Shown: in pieces, positions 36,156 through 43,629 of the stretch | How the letters are laid out: every line of letters begins with the position of its first letter | How positions within the stretch are numbered: position 1 is the stretch's first letter | Assembly (NCBI GenBank): GCA_965227145.1 | Contig: OZ245730.1 | Coordinates: 5,642,001-5,706,000 of the forward strand | Reading direction: 5' to 3' | DNA: 64,000 nt | From: JACKAQ01 sp965227145 | Lineage (GTDB): Bacteria > Calditrichota > Calditrichia > RBG-13-44-9 > J075 | Program-made: the position numbers and the translations under genes | Notes under the pieces: generated by a model | The model's database searches: none | Told to the model about the DNA's origin: nothing | Seen by the model: the letters and a program-made list of their open reading frames with translations, nothing else

Positions 36156-37436
36156 TTACGGTAAATCGCGTTTGATGACGCTGAAACCGGTGTAATCGCG
36201 CAGCGCTTCCGGCACGGTGACGGAGCCGTCCTCGTTTTGGTTGAGTTCCAGCAATGCCACAATCAGGCGGGAAGTTGCCACGCCGGAGCCGTTGAGTGTG
36301 TGCACAAATTCCGGTTTTGCGCCGCCGGCGGGACGATAGCGTGTGTTCATCCGCCGCGCCTGAAAATCTTCAAAATTGCTGCAACTGGATGCTTCCAGCC
36401 AGCGATTTTCCGCAGGCGACCACACTTCGATATCGTAACATTTTGCTGCACCAAAGCTCAAATCGCCAGTACACAACTCAATTACGCGATACGGAACGTT
36501 CAATAATTCCAATACTTTAGTGGCGTTTCGGAGGAGTGCTTCCAGCTCAGCGTAGCTGTGTTCCGGCTCCACAATTTTCACCAGCTCCACTTTGTTGAAT
36601 TGGTGCAGCCGCAAAAATCCGCGCGTATCTTTTCCCCACGAACCGGCTTCGCGACGGAAGCAGGCGGTGTATGCGCAGTAGTGAATCGGCAATTCTTCGA
36701 TGGTCAAAATTTCGTCACGGTGCAAATTGGTGACCGGCACTTCGGCGGTGGGAATCAAAAACAGGTCGTCTTTTTCCGCGTAATACATGTCTTCCGGAAA
36801 TTTGGGAATTTGCCCGGTGCCGCGCATGCTCTCGCGGTTCACCACAAACGGCGGAAAAATTTCTTTGTAGCCGTGCTGGCTGCTGTGCAAATCCAGCATA
36901 AAATTGATGAGCGCACGTTCCAGCCGGGCGCCTTTGCCTTTGTAAACGGGAAATCCGCGACCGGAAATTTTGCTGCCGCGCGGGAAATCGACGATGTCCA
37001 GCCGTTCGCAAATTTCCAGGTGATCAGAAATGTTGAAGCTGAATGCCGGAATCTCGCCCCATTTTTTCACTTCCACATTTTCGCTGGCGTCCTTTCCTTT
37101 GGGTACGCTGTTGTGCGGCAAATTGGGGATGCGCAGCAGATGATCTTCCAGCGAGGTTTCGATGTCGCGCAGTTCATCATCAAATTGTTTGATTTCCTGC
37201 CCGATTTCCCGGGTGCGTTCGATGATCGCCGTGGCGTCTTTTTTCTCTTTTTTGAGCTGGCTGACCTGTTGGGAAAACTGGTTGCGATCCGCTTTCAGCT
37301 TTTCCACATTTTGCAGCAGTTCGCGGCGGCGCCCGTCGAGATTGAGAATTTCATCAATATCAATAGTGTCGCCTTTGCTGCGGATGCCCGCGATGACTGC
37401 TTCTGCATTTTCGCGAATAAATTTGAGGTCTAACAT
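36156..37436 (-). CDS. serS: Seryl-tRNA synthetase
   Basis: A 426-residue class II aminoacyl-tRNA synthetase that charges tRNA-Ser and tRNA-Sec. The N-terminal long coiled-coil arm is at ~30-105 (LKADRNQFSQQVSQLKKEKK). The catalytic domain follows, with TAEVPVTNLHRDE, motif 2 around CFRREAGSWGKDTRG and motif 3 around LNGSGVATSR. Length is normal. The ATG at 37434-37436 has AGGGAG just upstream; the frame back to 37496 is not supported. A terminator follows. Confidence 0.97.
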   Translation of the reverse strand: MLDLKFIRENAEAVIAGIRSKGDTIDIDEILNLDGRRRELLQNVEKLKADRNQFSQQVSQLKKEKKDATAIIERTREIGQEIKQFDDELRDIETSLEDHLLRIPNLPHNSVPKGKDASENVEVKKWGEIPAFSFNISDHLEICERLDIVDFPRGSKISGRGFPVYKGKGARLERALINFMLDLHSSQHGYKEIFPPFVVNRESMRGTGQIPKFPEDMYYAEKDDLFLIPTAEVPVTNLHRDEILTIEELPIHYCAYTACFRREAGSWGKDTRGFLRLHQFNKVELVKIVEPEHSYAELEALLRNATKVLELLNVPYRVIELCTGDLSFGAAKCYDIEVWSPAENRWLEASSCSNFEDFQARRMNTRYRPAGGAKPEFVHTLNGSGVATSRLIVALLELNQNEDGSVTVPEALRDYTGFSVIKRDLP

Positions 37437-37586
37437 TCGCTCCCTCTCGCCTGTTGCTGGTTTATTGGCAAATTTGAAACGCGGGTGTGCGGACAAATTT
37501 ATCCGTTATCCGTCACCCTTTTATTTGATTTGGTGGTGTGATTATAGCCAATCGCGGGGGGGAAATCAACGATTTTTCAACAGATA

Positions 37587-38726
37587 TTATTGCCCGAACT
37601 GCTCGCGGATTTCCTGAACGGTGCGGAGAATATCGGGAATCGCCTGCGAATCCGTGAAAAATACGTTGCCGTAATTTTTGACCTGGCTTTGGATCAGCGC
37701 TTTGTTGCGGTCTTCCGTGAGAAAAAGGAATGGCGCGTTGCTGTGGCGACGCAATTCTTTGAGCAAATCCACGCCGGAGCCGTCCGGTAATTTGGTGCCG
37801 GAAATGATTAATCCGGGTTTGCGAAGCTGCGCCAGATGATGCGCTTTTTCCGATGTGTTGACAATATGCACGACCCACCGGTTTTGGGTGAGCGCCCGTT
37901 CCAGCATTTTTTGGACAACCACGCTGTTGTTGACAACCAAAATATTTCCCAGATCCGGTGTTTCCGTCGCTGTGTCGGGTTGCGGTTCCGGCGCTGTTTC
38001 GGTTTCAACTTCAAACGTGGGAAGCGAGCCGTTCAATCCGTCCATTTCCAGCGCATGTGGCTCGATGGAAAACATGCCGTTTTGCCAGCCGAGCATTTCG
38101 TCCAGCGCCTGATCTTCCGGTAATTCGCCGAGCTGAACCTGCCGCAGTTCGCCGCGTTCGTATTCAAAAATGCCGGTGCTGCCGTTTTGCGATAATTTTA
38201 GTGTGCCATTTAAATAATTGATTTCACAGAATTTAAGAATGTCCGCCAGCGATCGGTCCGTCAGCGATCCGGTGACGGCGGTTACCCGCGCTTTGGTGCC
38301 GGATGTTTTCTGCAAAATTCTGCGGAGTCGCCGGCTCATCACTTTTCCCATGCTCAACGTGATGGACGGGTAGCGATCGATCACTTCGTCAAAATTGGTT
38401 TTATCGAGAATAAACATTTCCGCAGCTTGTGTGGTGATGACCGATGCGGAGCGCGGTTCGCCGGTGAGCAGCGCCATTTCGCCAAAATGATCGCCGCTGC
38501 CGAGATGCGCGATCACATTTTCCTCGTTATCCGAAGAATACACCGCAACTTTCACCTGCCCGTTGATGATGATGAACATTTTGTCGCCAGGATCACCGGC
38601 GTGGCAAATCACTTCATCTTTTTGATATGCTTTGTATTTCAGCTTGTCCACCACATAATGAATGGCTTCCTGATCCAACGCCTGGAAAAACGGCACTTTT
38701 TTTAACACTTCGGTAATCTGGAACAT
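37587..38726 (-). CDS. cNMP-binding, PATAN (DUF4388) and pseudo-receiver protein
   Basis: A 379-residue three-domain protein. Residues ~5-135 form a cyclic-nucleotide-binding domain (FGEMALLTGEPRSASV at 81-96, with Glu83 and Arg92). Residues ~148-235 form a PATAN/DUF4388 domain (TGSLTDRSLADILKFCE). A receiver-like domain is at ~258-379. The receiver lacks the acidic pair (VVNN), the phospho-acceptor Asp (LIISG, Gly310) and the conserved Lys, so it should not be phosphorylated. The ATG at 38724-38726 has GGAG six bases upstream. It lies 16 bp downstream of a small membrane protein gene. It is probably a signalling adaptor that reads cAMP-like nucleotides. Confidence 0.85.
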   Translation of the reverse strand: MFQITEVLKKVPFFQALDQEAIHYVVDKLKYKAYQKDEVICHAGDPGDKMFIIINGQVKVAVYSSDNEENVIAHLGSGDHFGEMALLTGEPRSASVITTQAAEMFILDKTNFDEVIDRYPSITLSMGKVMSRRLRRILQKTSGTKARVTAVTGSLTDRSLADILKFCEINYLNGTLKLSQNGSTGIFEYERGELRQVQLGELPEDQALDEMLGWQNGMFSIEPHALEMDGLNGSLPTFEVETETAPEPQPDTATETPDLGNILVVNNSVVVQKMLERALTQNRWVVHIVNTSEKAHHLAQLRKPGLIISGTKLPDGSGVDLLKELRRHSNAPFLFLTEDRNKALIQSQVKNYGNVFFTDSQAIPDILRTVQEIREQFGQ

Positions 38727-38742
38727 TCGCGTCTCCGGGAGC

Positions 38743-38958
38743 TTATTGACCAAGTTGCGATAACAGGTGTAAAAGATACAGAATTATGCCAAATAAAAGG
38801 ACAACCCTGATGATCGAGCGTCCGGTTTTGGAGCCGCCGGAACTGTGTCCGCGCCGGAAACGGATGGGGCGGCGGCCGGTTTCCTCGGTTTCCTTTTCCG
38901 GATTGTAAAACTGCGGTGTGTACGAATACTGTCGATTTTTTCTGGGCTTGATAAACAT
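38743..38958 (-). CDS. Small basic membrane protein of unknown function
   Basis: A 71-residue protein: a basic, aromatic N-terminal half (KNRQYSYTPQFYNPEKE, then RRPIRFRRG) and one C-terminal transmembrane helix (IIRVVLLFGIILYLLHLL). The YxPxFYxPEKE pattern followed by an Arg-rich segment recalls small uncharacterised proteins common in Bacteroidota and relatives. GGAG lies nine bases before the ATG. It ends 16 bp before the cNMP/PATAN gene, so the two probably share a transcript. It is likely anchored in the inner membrane, with its basic part in the cytoplasm. Confidence 0.72.
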   Translation of the reverse strand: MFIKPRKNRQYSYTPQFYNPEKETEETGRRPIRFRRGHSSGGSKTGRSIIRVVLLFGIILYLLHLLSQLGQ

Positions 38959-39088
38959 CGTTCTACTCCAGATATACGGAAAAATAAAAATTTATGCACC
39001 GCCTCAGTTTATCGCAAATCCGCGAAATGCAACGTTAGCTGTGCCACAACAATTCAATTTAAGAAATTAAGAGAAAGGTGTCAAACGC

Positions 39089-39985
39089 TTATCCGCGAGG
39101 GTGGAAGGTCTTGTATTCTTCCCGGAGATATTGCCGGTTAACGTGGGTGTAAATCTGGGTGGTGGAAATATCCGAATGCCCGAGCATCTCCTGAACAGCG
39201 CGCAAATCTGCCCCGTTTTCCAGCAAGTGCGTGGCGAAAGAATGCCGGAAAATATGCGGATACACCCGTTTGCTGATGCCTGATAAATCCACATATTTTC
39301 GCACGATGTTGTAAATGCCCATCCGCGAAAACGGTTTGCCGAAGCGGTTCAAAAATAGCTGGCTTTTGGATTCCAGCCCTTTTGCCACCATCGGCCGGGT
39401 GATGGCGATGTAGCGTTTTGTCCACACCAGCGCTTCCGCACCAACCGGAACGATGCGCTCTTTACTGCCTTTGCCGAGTACACGCAGCAATTCTTCGTCG
39501 AAAAAAACATGCTCAATTTTCAACCCGATCAGTTCGGAAACGCGCAGTCCGGCGCCGTACAGCACTTCCAGCATGGCGCGGTCGCGAACGCCGTCGGATG
39601 TTTCGATATCCGGCGACTCCAGAATTTCGATCACCTCGTTCACTGTCAGCACTTCCGGCAGTTTGCGGGCCAAACGGGGCGTTTCCAGTAACTCCGTCGG
39701 GTTTTTGCTGGTGATGTTTTCCAGAATCAAAAATTTGTGAAAGGTACGGATCGATGAATAATTCCGGGCAACGCTGCTTGCGGAAAGCCCCAGCTTGCTG
39801 AGCAGTTCTGTGTAATCCTGAATCACGTGCAAATCAATCGCTTCCACGGATGCAATTTTGCGGCTGTCCAGAAATCCGAGATAGCGTTTCAAATCCACTT
39901 CGTACGATAGCGTGGTGTTGTCCGCCAGCCCTTTTTCCAGCGCGATGTGGTTCAGAAAGCTTTCTAAATAGGATTCCCAGGTCAT
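39089..39985 (-). CDS. xerD: Xer-type tyrosine recombinase
   Basis: A 298-residue site-specific recombinase. The N-terminal SAM-like core-binding domain is at ~1-90 and the catalytic domain at ~105-290. Catalytic residues are visible: Arg in GAGLRVSEL, the HIFRHSFATHLLENG block with His-x-x-Arg, LGHSDISTTQIYTHV with His, and the nucleophile Tyr. Length and architecture fit XerC/XerD, which resolve chromosome dimers at dif; assignment to XerD rather than XerC is tentative. No integrase-type additions or mobile-element context are seen. No clear ribosome site precedes the ATG. Confidence 0.9.
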   Translation of the reverse strand: MTWESYLESFLNHIALEKGLADNTTLSYEVDLKRYLGFLDSRKIASVEAIDLHVIQDYTELLSKLGLSASSVARNYSSIRTFHKFLILENITSKNPTELLETPRLARKLPEVLTVNEVIEILESPDIETSDGVRDRAMLEVLYGAGLRVSELIGLKIEHVFFDEELLRVLGKGSKERIVPVGAEALVWTKRYIAITRPMVAKGLESKSQLFLNRFGKPFSRMGIYNIVRKYVDLSGISKRVYPHIFRHSFATHLLENGADLRAVQEMLGHSDISTTQIYTHVNRQYLREEYKTFHPRG

Positions 39986-40025
39986 TTTTTAAAGGATAAA
40001 GGGTTGAAGGATAAAGGATAAAATT

Positions 40026-40655
40026 TCAAGCCTGAACAAACGGGTTGTGCTGTTTTTCGTAGCCGACGGTGGTTGCCGGTCCGTGACCGTTGTATAACGT
40101 CATGCTGTCCGGGAGGGTGTAAATTTTTTCGCGAATGGTGGTTTCCAGGGTTTGATACGAGCCGCCGGGAAAATCTGTCCGACCGATGCCTTGCCGGAAA
40201 ATGACATCGCCGACAAATGCAATATTTTGCGCCCGCTCCACCAGCGAAATATGTCCGGATGAATGTCCCGGCGTGAACAGCACCTCGAAATTCAGGTTGT
40301 CCAGCGAAACGGTGTCGCCTTCGCGGAGTGTGCGATCGGGCGGCGGCGATGTCAAATGAACGCCCATGAACATCGATAAATTCAGCCCCGGATCGCTCAG
40401 ATAAGGCACTTCTTTTTCGCCGATAATCAGCTTCGCGCCGGTCGCTTTAACAATGGCTTCGTTGCCGGCAATGTGATCGCCGTGCCCGTGCGTGTTAATC
40501 AAATACACTAATTCGAGTTTCAGTTGGTCAATTTTTCGGAGGATGGATTCGGTATCTTCGCAGGCGTCAATCAAAATGGCTTTGGTTGAGCCATCGGCAT
40601 GAACGAGGTAGTTGTTCACGCCAAACATGCCCAGCGAAAGCGTGTGAATCTGCAT
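40026..40655 (-). CDS. Metallo-beta-lactamase-fold hydrolase (glyoxalase II-like)
   Basis: A 209-residue protein with the THGHGDH metal motif, GHSSGHIS, a later GDVIF and a terminal YNGHGP, as in small MBL-fold hydrolases related to hydroxyacylglutathione hydrolase. It is probably a thioester or lactone hydrolase in the cytoplasm. The start is ATG 40653-40655, which lies one base after the TAA of the upstream gene, with GGTGA just before it; the longer frame to 40700 overlaps that gene and is not preferred. It is probably translationally coupled to the upstream gene of unknown function. Confidence 0.88.
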   Translation of the reverse strand: MQIHTLSLGMFGVNNYLVHADGSTKAILIDACEDTESILRKIDQLKLELVYLINTHGHGDHIAGNEAIVKATGAKLIIGEKEVPYLSDPGLNLSMFMGVHLTSPPPDRTLREGDTVSLDNLNFEVLFTPGHSSGHISLVERAQNIAFVGDVIFRQGIGRTDFPGGSYQTLETTIREKIYTLPDSMTLYNGHGPATTVGYEKQHNPFVQA

Positions 40656-40656
40656 T

Positions 40657-41166
40657 TTATTCACCATCGGGAATGAGGTGTTCGGCAACGGAAAGCGCAA
40701 TGCCGGACATCATGACTTCCGGTGCAAGTGTCGTAAAATCGCCGGATAGAATTTTGTTGTCCAAGTTGGCGTAAATGGAGCAGCCGGCGCCGCGTTCCAC
40801 AATCAGCCCGGAGAGGCGACCCTGGTATTCGCTGATGAACACCACTTCGCCCAGCGAATCGCTGATGACAAATCCGGTGCAAAAATGCAGCTGGATATGC
40901 GAGTTCATCGTGTAAACCGATATCAGATTTCCGGTATCATCGCCGATGGGAATATCCGCAAAAATTTCCAGCGACAGCTTGCGCTTTTCTTTTTCATTTT
41001 CGATGACGAAACGGTGTTTGTCGGCGCGATCTACATATTTTGCACCGAGCACTTTGCATATTTCATCAAAATTCTTTTGCGTAAACTGAAATTTTTTCAA
41101 CCTTCGGAACTCCTTTGTTGCCAGTTTTCCGGCGTCTGTAACCATCCGTAATGCGTAACCGGTCAT
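40657..41166 (-). CDS. Hypothetical protein coupled to MBL-fold hydrolase gene
   Basis: About 169 residues, mixed alpha/beta, with no motif I recognise. It has a charged N-terminal segment (KLATKEFRRLKKFQFTQKNFDEI) and a C-terminal half rich in small and hydrophobic residues. There is no signal peptide or transmembrane helix if it starts here. The start is uncertain: ATG 41166 or ATG 41145 are both possible, and the frame stays open to 41265 without a ribosome site. Its stop is one base from the start of the MBL-fold gene, implying a shared transcript. Confidence 0.65.
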   Translation of the reverse strand: MTGYALRMVTDAGKLATKEFRRLKKFQFTQKNFDEICKVLGAKYVDRADKHRFVIENEKEKRKLSLEIFADIPIGDDTGNLISVYTMNSHIQLHFCTGFVISDSLGEVVFISEYQGRLSGLIVERGAGCSIYANLDNKILSGDFTTLAPEVMMSGIALSVAEHLIPDGE

Positions 41167-41445
41167 CGCGTTAACGCGACAGCAACGAAAATTTATTAAA
41201 AAAAGCCTGTTTCTCCAAATGCAAATTGTTCTGCATGTCATGAATATTACGAAACAGCACTGCAAAAGTTAAAACAAAAGTTTTAAAAATCTGTGATTCC
41301 GCCATAAACGAAAGGCTTTATTTTTTGTAGAATGGTTCGATAATAATGGACAGCCGCAAATATCCCCAAACAACGGTTCAGCAATTGTGTTGTAAAGCGG
41401 GTGCGGTCTGAAATTTTTTGATGCACGGATGTGCAGAGTATAATT

Positions 41446-41817
41446 ATGGCGCAAATATTAGTTGTAGAAGATGATATAACCGGACAAGAATTGTTGATCG
41501 ATGCGTTGATGGTGTTTGGACACACCGTTATTGCAGCGGAAAACGGCGCGCAGGGATTGCAACTGTATCGCAATAATTTTTTTGATCTGGCGATTGTCGA
41601 TATGGAAATGCCCGTAATGAACGGGTTAGAAATGATCCGTGCAATTCGGGAGGAAGATAGCGATTTTTCGGTGATTGCCGTTACCGGCTATTCGCATATT
41701 TATATGGCGATGGAAGTGCTCAGCCTGAACGTGGAGGCGTTTCTCAAAAAGCCGTTGAATTTGAAAGAACTGGCGCAAATTATCGAAGGTATTTGCACCC
41801 GCCACAACGCATATTGA
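41446..41817 (+). CDS. Single-domain response regulator (CheY-like)
   Basis: A 123-residue receiver domain with nothing else. The acidic pair is in VVEDD, phospho-acceptor Asp52 in IVDMEMPVMNG, Thr80 in AVTGYS, and Lys102 in KKPL. It should be phosphorylatable. There is no output domain, so it would work by contact with another protein such as a kinase or motor. The ATG at 41446 is preferred to a GTG at 41431; the ribosome site is weak. No kinase gene is adjacent. Confidence 0.88.
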   Translation: MAQILVVEDDITGQELLIDALMVFGHTVIAAENGAQGLQLYRNNFFDLAIVDMEMPVMNGLEMIRAIREEDSDFSVIAVTGYSHIYMAMEVLSLNVEAFLKKPLNLKELAQIIEGICTRHNAY

Positions 41818-41916
41818 TTTTTCTGAGGCAAAAAGCCTAACCCACCAAAATTCTGATAATCAACCGAATTCGCGCTGAATATTGCCATAACTCAGGCAAA
41901 ATTCAGCGGTGCAACG

Positions 41917-42126
41917 TCAGCTAAATTTGCGTTCGAACAACCATTTCGGCACTTTGATTTTGATGGTTCCGTTATCGCTGGTTATCTGGATGCGGTCTTT
42001 GGGGAGCCACGCGCTCTGGCGATTCCATTCGATCAACACGCCGGTAGGCGTTTCGTAATTAATTTCCGGCACTTCGATTTCAACTTTTCTGCCGGCGGAC
42101 AGCCATTTTTCAAATCGCTCTTTCAT
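41917..42126 (-). CDS. Small hypothetical protein, 69 residues
   Basis: A short soluble protein that looks beta-rich (KVEIEVPEINYE, then GVLIEWNRQSAWLPKDRI and TIKIKVPKWLFERKF). There is no signal or membrane segment. A strong ribosome site (AGGGA) sits at the right distance before the ATG, and codon use fits the genome. I do not recognise the family. It stands alone between the CheY-like gene and homogentisate dioxygenase. Confidence 0.65.
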   Translation of the reverse strand: MKERFEKWLSAGRKVEIEVPEINYETPTGVLIEWNRQSAWLPKDRIQITSDNGTIKIKVPKWLFERKFS

Positions 42127-42340
42127 GGAATTCCCTTTCCATTTAACGTCCCTGTTGCTGAGCTAATGCTGAAAATGATCGGCAGATTTTTGCGGAATGT
42201 TAACGCTGCTTTAGCGAGTTCCGCTTGCAAATCCAGCAATCATTGCCGATCTTTGTATCACGCGACGAATTGAAAATATTTTATACTTTCCGGATCGCTA
42301 AATGCAACTCCGGATTATAGTTAACACAGGAGGACAAATC

Positions 42341-43498
42341 ATGCCATTTTATGTGCATCGCGGCGAAATTCCATCCAAACGGCACATTCAGCACCGCACC
42401 AAAACGGGCGATTTGCTGCACGAAGAACACGCCAGCCGGGAAGGCTTTTCCGATATTTACAGCAATTTGTATCACCTGCGCCCGCCGACGCGCATCGCGG
42501 AAGTGGGCAAATTTACCCCGTTTTCGCTGAAACCGGCGGAAGACCGGGTGCACCGCCATCGCCATTTGCGAACCTTCAATTTTGAGCCGAAAGGCAATTG
42601 GGTGAGCGGTCGCCGCGCGATTTGCTTTAACAACGATGTGGCAATGTTCACCGTGCGTCCGGCGGAATCGGGCGAATTTTTCTATCGCAACGGGATGAGC
42701 GACGAGGTGATTTTTGTGCATCAGGGCACCGGCGAAATGCACAGTTATTTTGGCAAACTGGCGTTCGGTCCCGGCGATTACATTGTTGTGCCGCGCGGCG
42801 TGCTCTATTCGTTCGATATCCACACGGATGACAGCCGTTTTCTAGTGATCGAATCCGCCGGACCGGTGGAACCGCCAAAACGCTATCGCAACGAATACGG
42901 TCAATTGCTGGAACACGCGCCGTTCTGCGAACGCGATTTCCGCGTGCCGGAATTTATCGAGCCGCAAAATCGCGAAGGTAAATTCCCGTTTTTGCTGCGC
43001 ACGATGGACGGTTTTCAGGAATACCAGTTTGCGCAACATCCGTTTGATGTCGTTGGCTGGGACGGTTTCTACTATCCGTGGATTTTTAACATCCGCGATT
43101 TTATGCCCATTACCGGGAAAATCCACATGCCGCCACCGATTCACCAAACTTTCCAGGCTCATGGATATGTGATTTGCTCATTCTGCCCGCGACTGTTTGA
43201 TTACCACGATCAGTCGATTCCAGCGCCATATAATCATCACAATATTGATAGCGACGAAGTGCTCTATTATGTGGAAGGCGATTTTATGAGCCGCACCGGC
43301 GTGGAACTCGGGTCGGTTACCATTCACCCGTACGGGCTGGCGCACGGTCCGCAACCGGGCAAATACGAAGGCTCCATCGGCAAAAAGGAAACCGATGAAT
43401 ACGCGGTAATGCTCGATACCTTTCGCCCGCTGATTCCCGCACAGGATTCGCTGCTGGTGGATGATCCGGATTATCCGTTAAGCTGGTTGGAAAAATAA
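42341..43498 (+). CDS. hmgA: Homogentisate 1,2-dioxygenase family protein
   Basis: A 385-residue cupin-fold, non-haem iron dioxygenase. Family function is ring cleavage of homogentisate in tyrosine/phenylalanine catabolism. The iron ligands can be placed: His300-x5-Glu306 (HNIDSDE) and His335 (GLAHGP), with the spacing of the eukaryotic enzyme. The N-terminal half has the second cupin with GEFFYRNGMSDEVIF. AGGAGG precedes the ATG. A clean terminator follows and no other tyrosine-catabolism gene is next to it. It is shorter than classic HGD (about 440), as in many bacterial homologues; the exact substrate could be a related dihydroxyphenyl acid. Confidence 0.85.
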   Translation: MPFYVHRGEIPSKRHIQHRTKTGDLLHEEHASREGFSDIYSNLYHLRPPTRIAEVGKFTPFSLKPAEDRVHRHRHLRTFNFEPKGNWVSGRRAICFNNDVAMFTVRPAESGEFFYRNGMSDEVIFVHQGTGEMHSYFGKLAFGPGDYIVVPRGVLYSFDIHTDDSRFLVIESAGPVEPPKRYRNEYGQLLEHAPFCERDFRVPEFIEPQNREGKFPFLLRTMDGFQEYQFAQHPFDVVGWDGFYYPWIFNIRDFMPITGKIHMPPPIHQTFQAHGYVICSFCPRLFDYHDQSIPAPYNHHNIDSDEVLYYVEGDFMSRTGVELGSVTIHPYGLAHGPQPGKYEGSIGKKETDEYAVMLDTFRPLIPAQDSLLVDDPDYPLSWLEK

Positions 43499-43511
43499 TT
43501 CTGAAATGTTT

Positions 43512-43539
43512 GGGCACGGCGTAACGTGCCCTTTTTTTT
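43512..43539 (+). terminator. Rho-independent terminator after hmgA
   Basis: GGGCACG (43512-43518) and CGTGCCC (43525-43531) pair around a 6-base loop and are followed by eight T. Confidence 0.93.
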
Positions 43540-43584
43540 GCTGGATTCTGGATTCAGGCTTGGCAGATCCCCACAAGAAATACC

Positions 43585-43610
43585 GTGCCCTGAGCGGAGC
43601 CGAAGGGCAC
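43585..43610. repeat. Imperfect palindromic repeat, GTGCCCT...AGGGCAC
   Basis: A 7-bp outer stem encloses a GAGCGGAGCCGA core. It lies between the hmgA terminator and the stop of the convergent sigma-54 activator. Units with this CTGAGCGGAGCCGAAGG core are known as dispersed repeats in many genomes; only one copy is seen in this window. Confidence 0.5.
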
Positions 43611-43629
43611 TTCACCGAACGCGTGGAAA

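Noticed and set aside
39992..40022. Repeated AAGGATAAA motifs between the Xer and MBL genes
   Set aside because: Short, low-complexity and purine-rich; similar wording occurs near 59335. No evidence of function.
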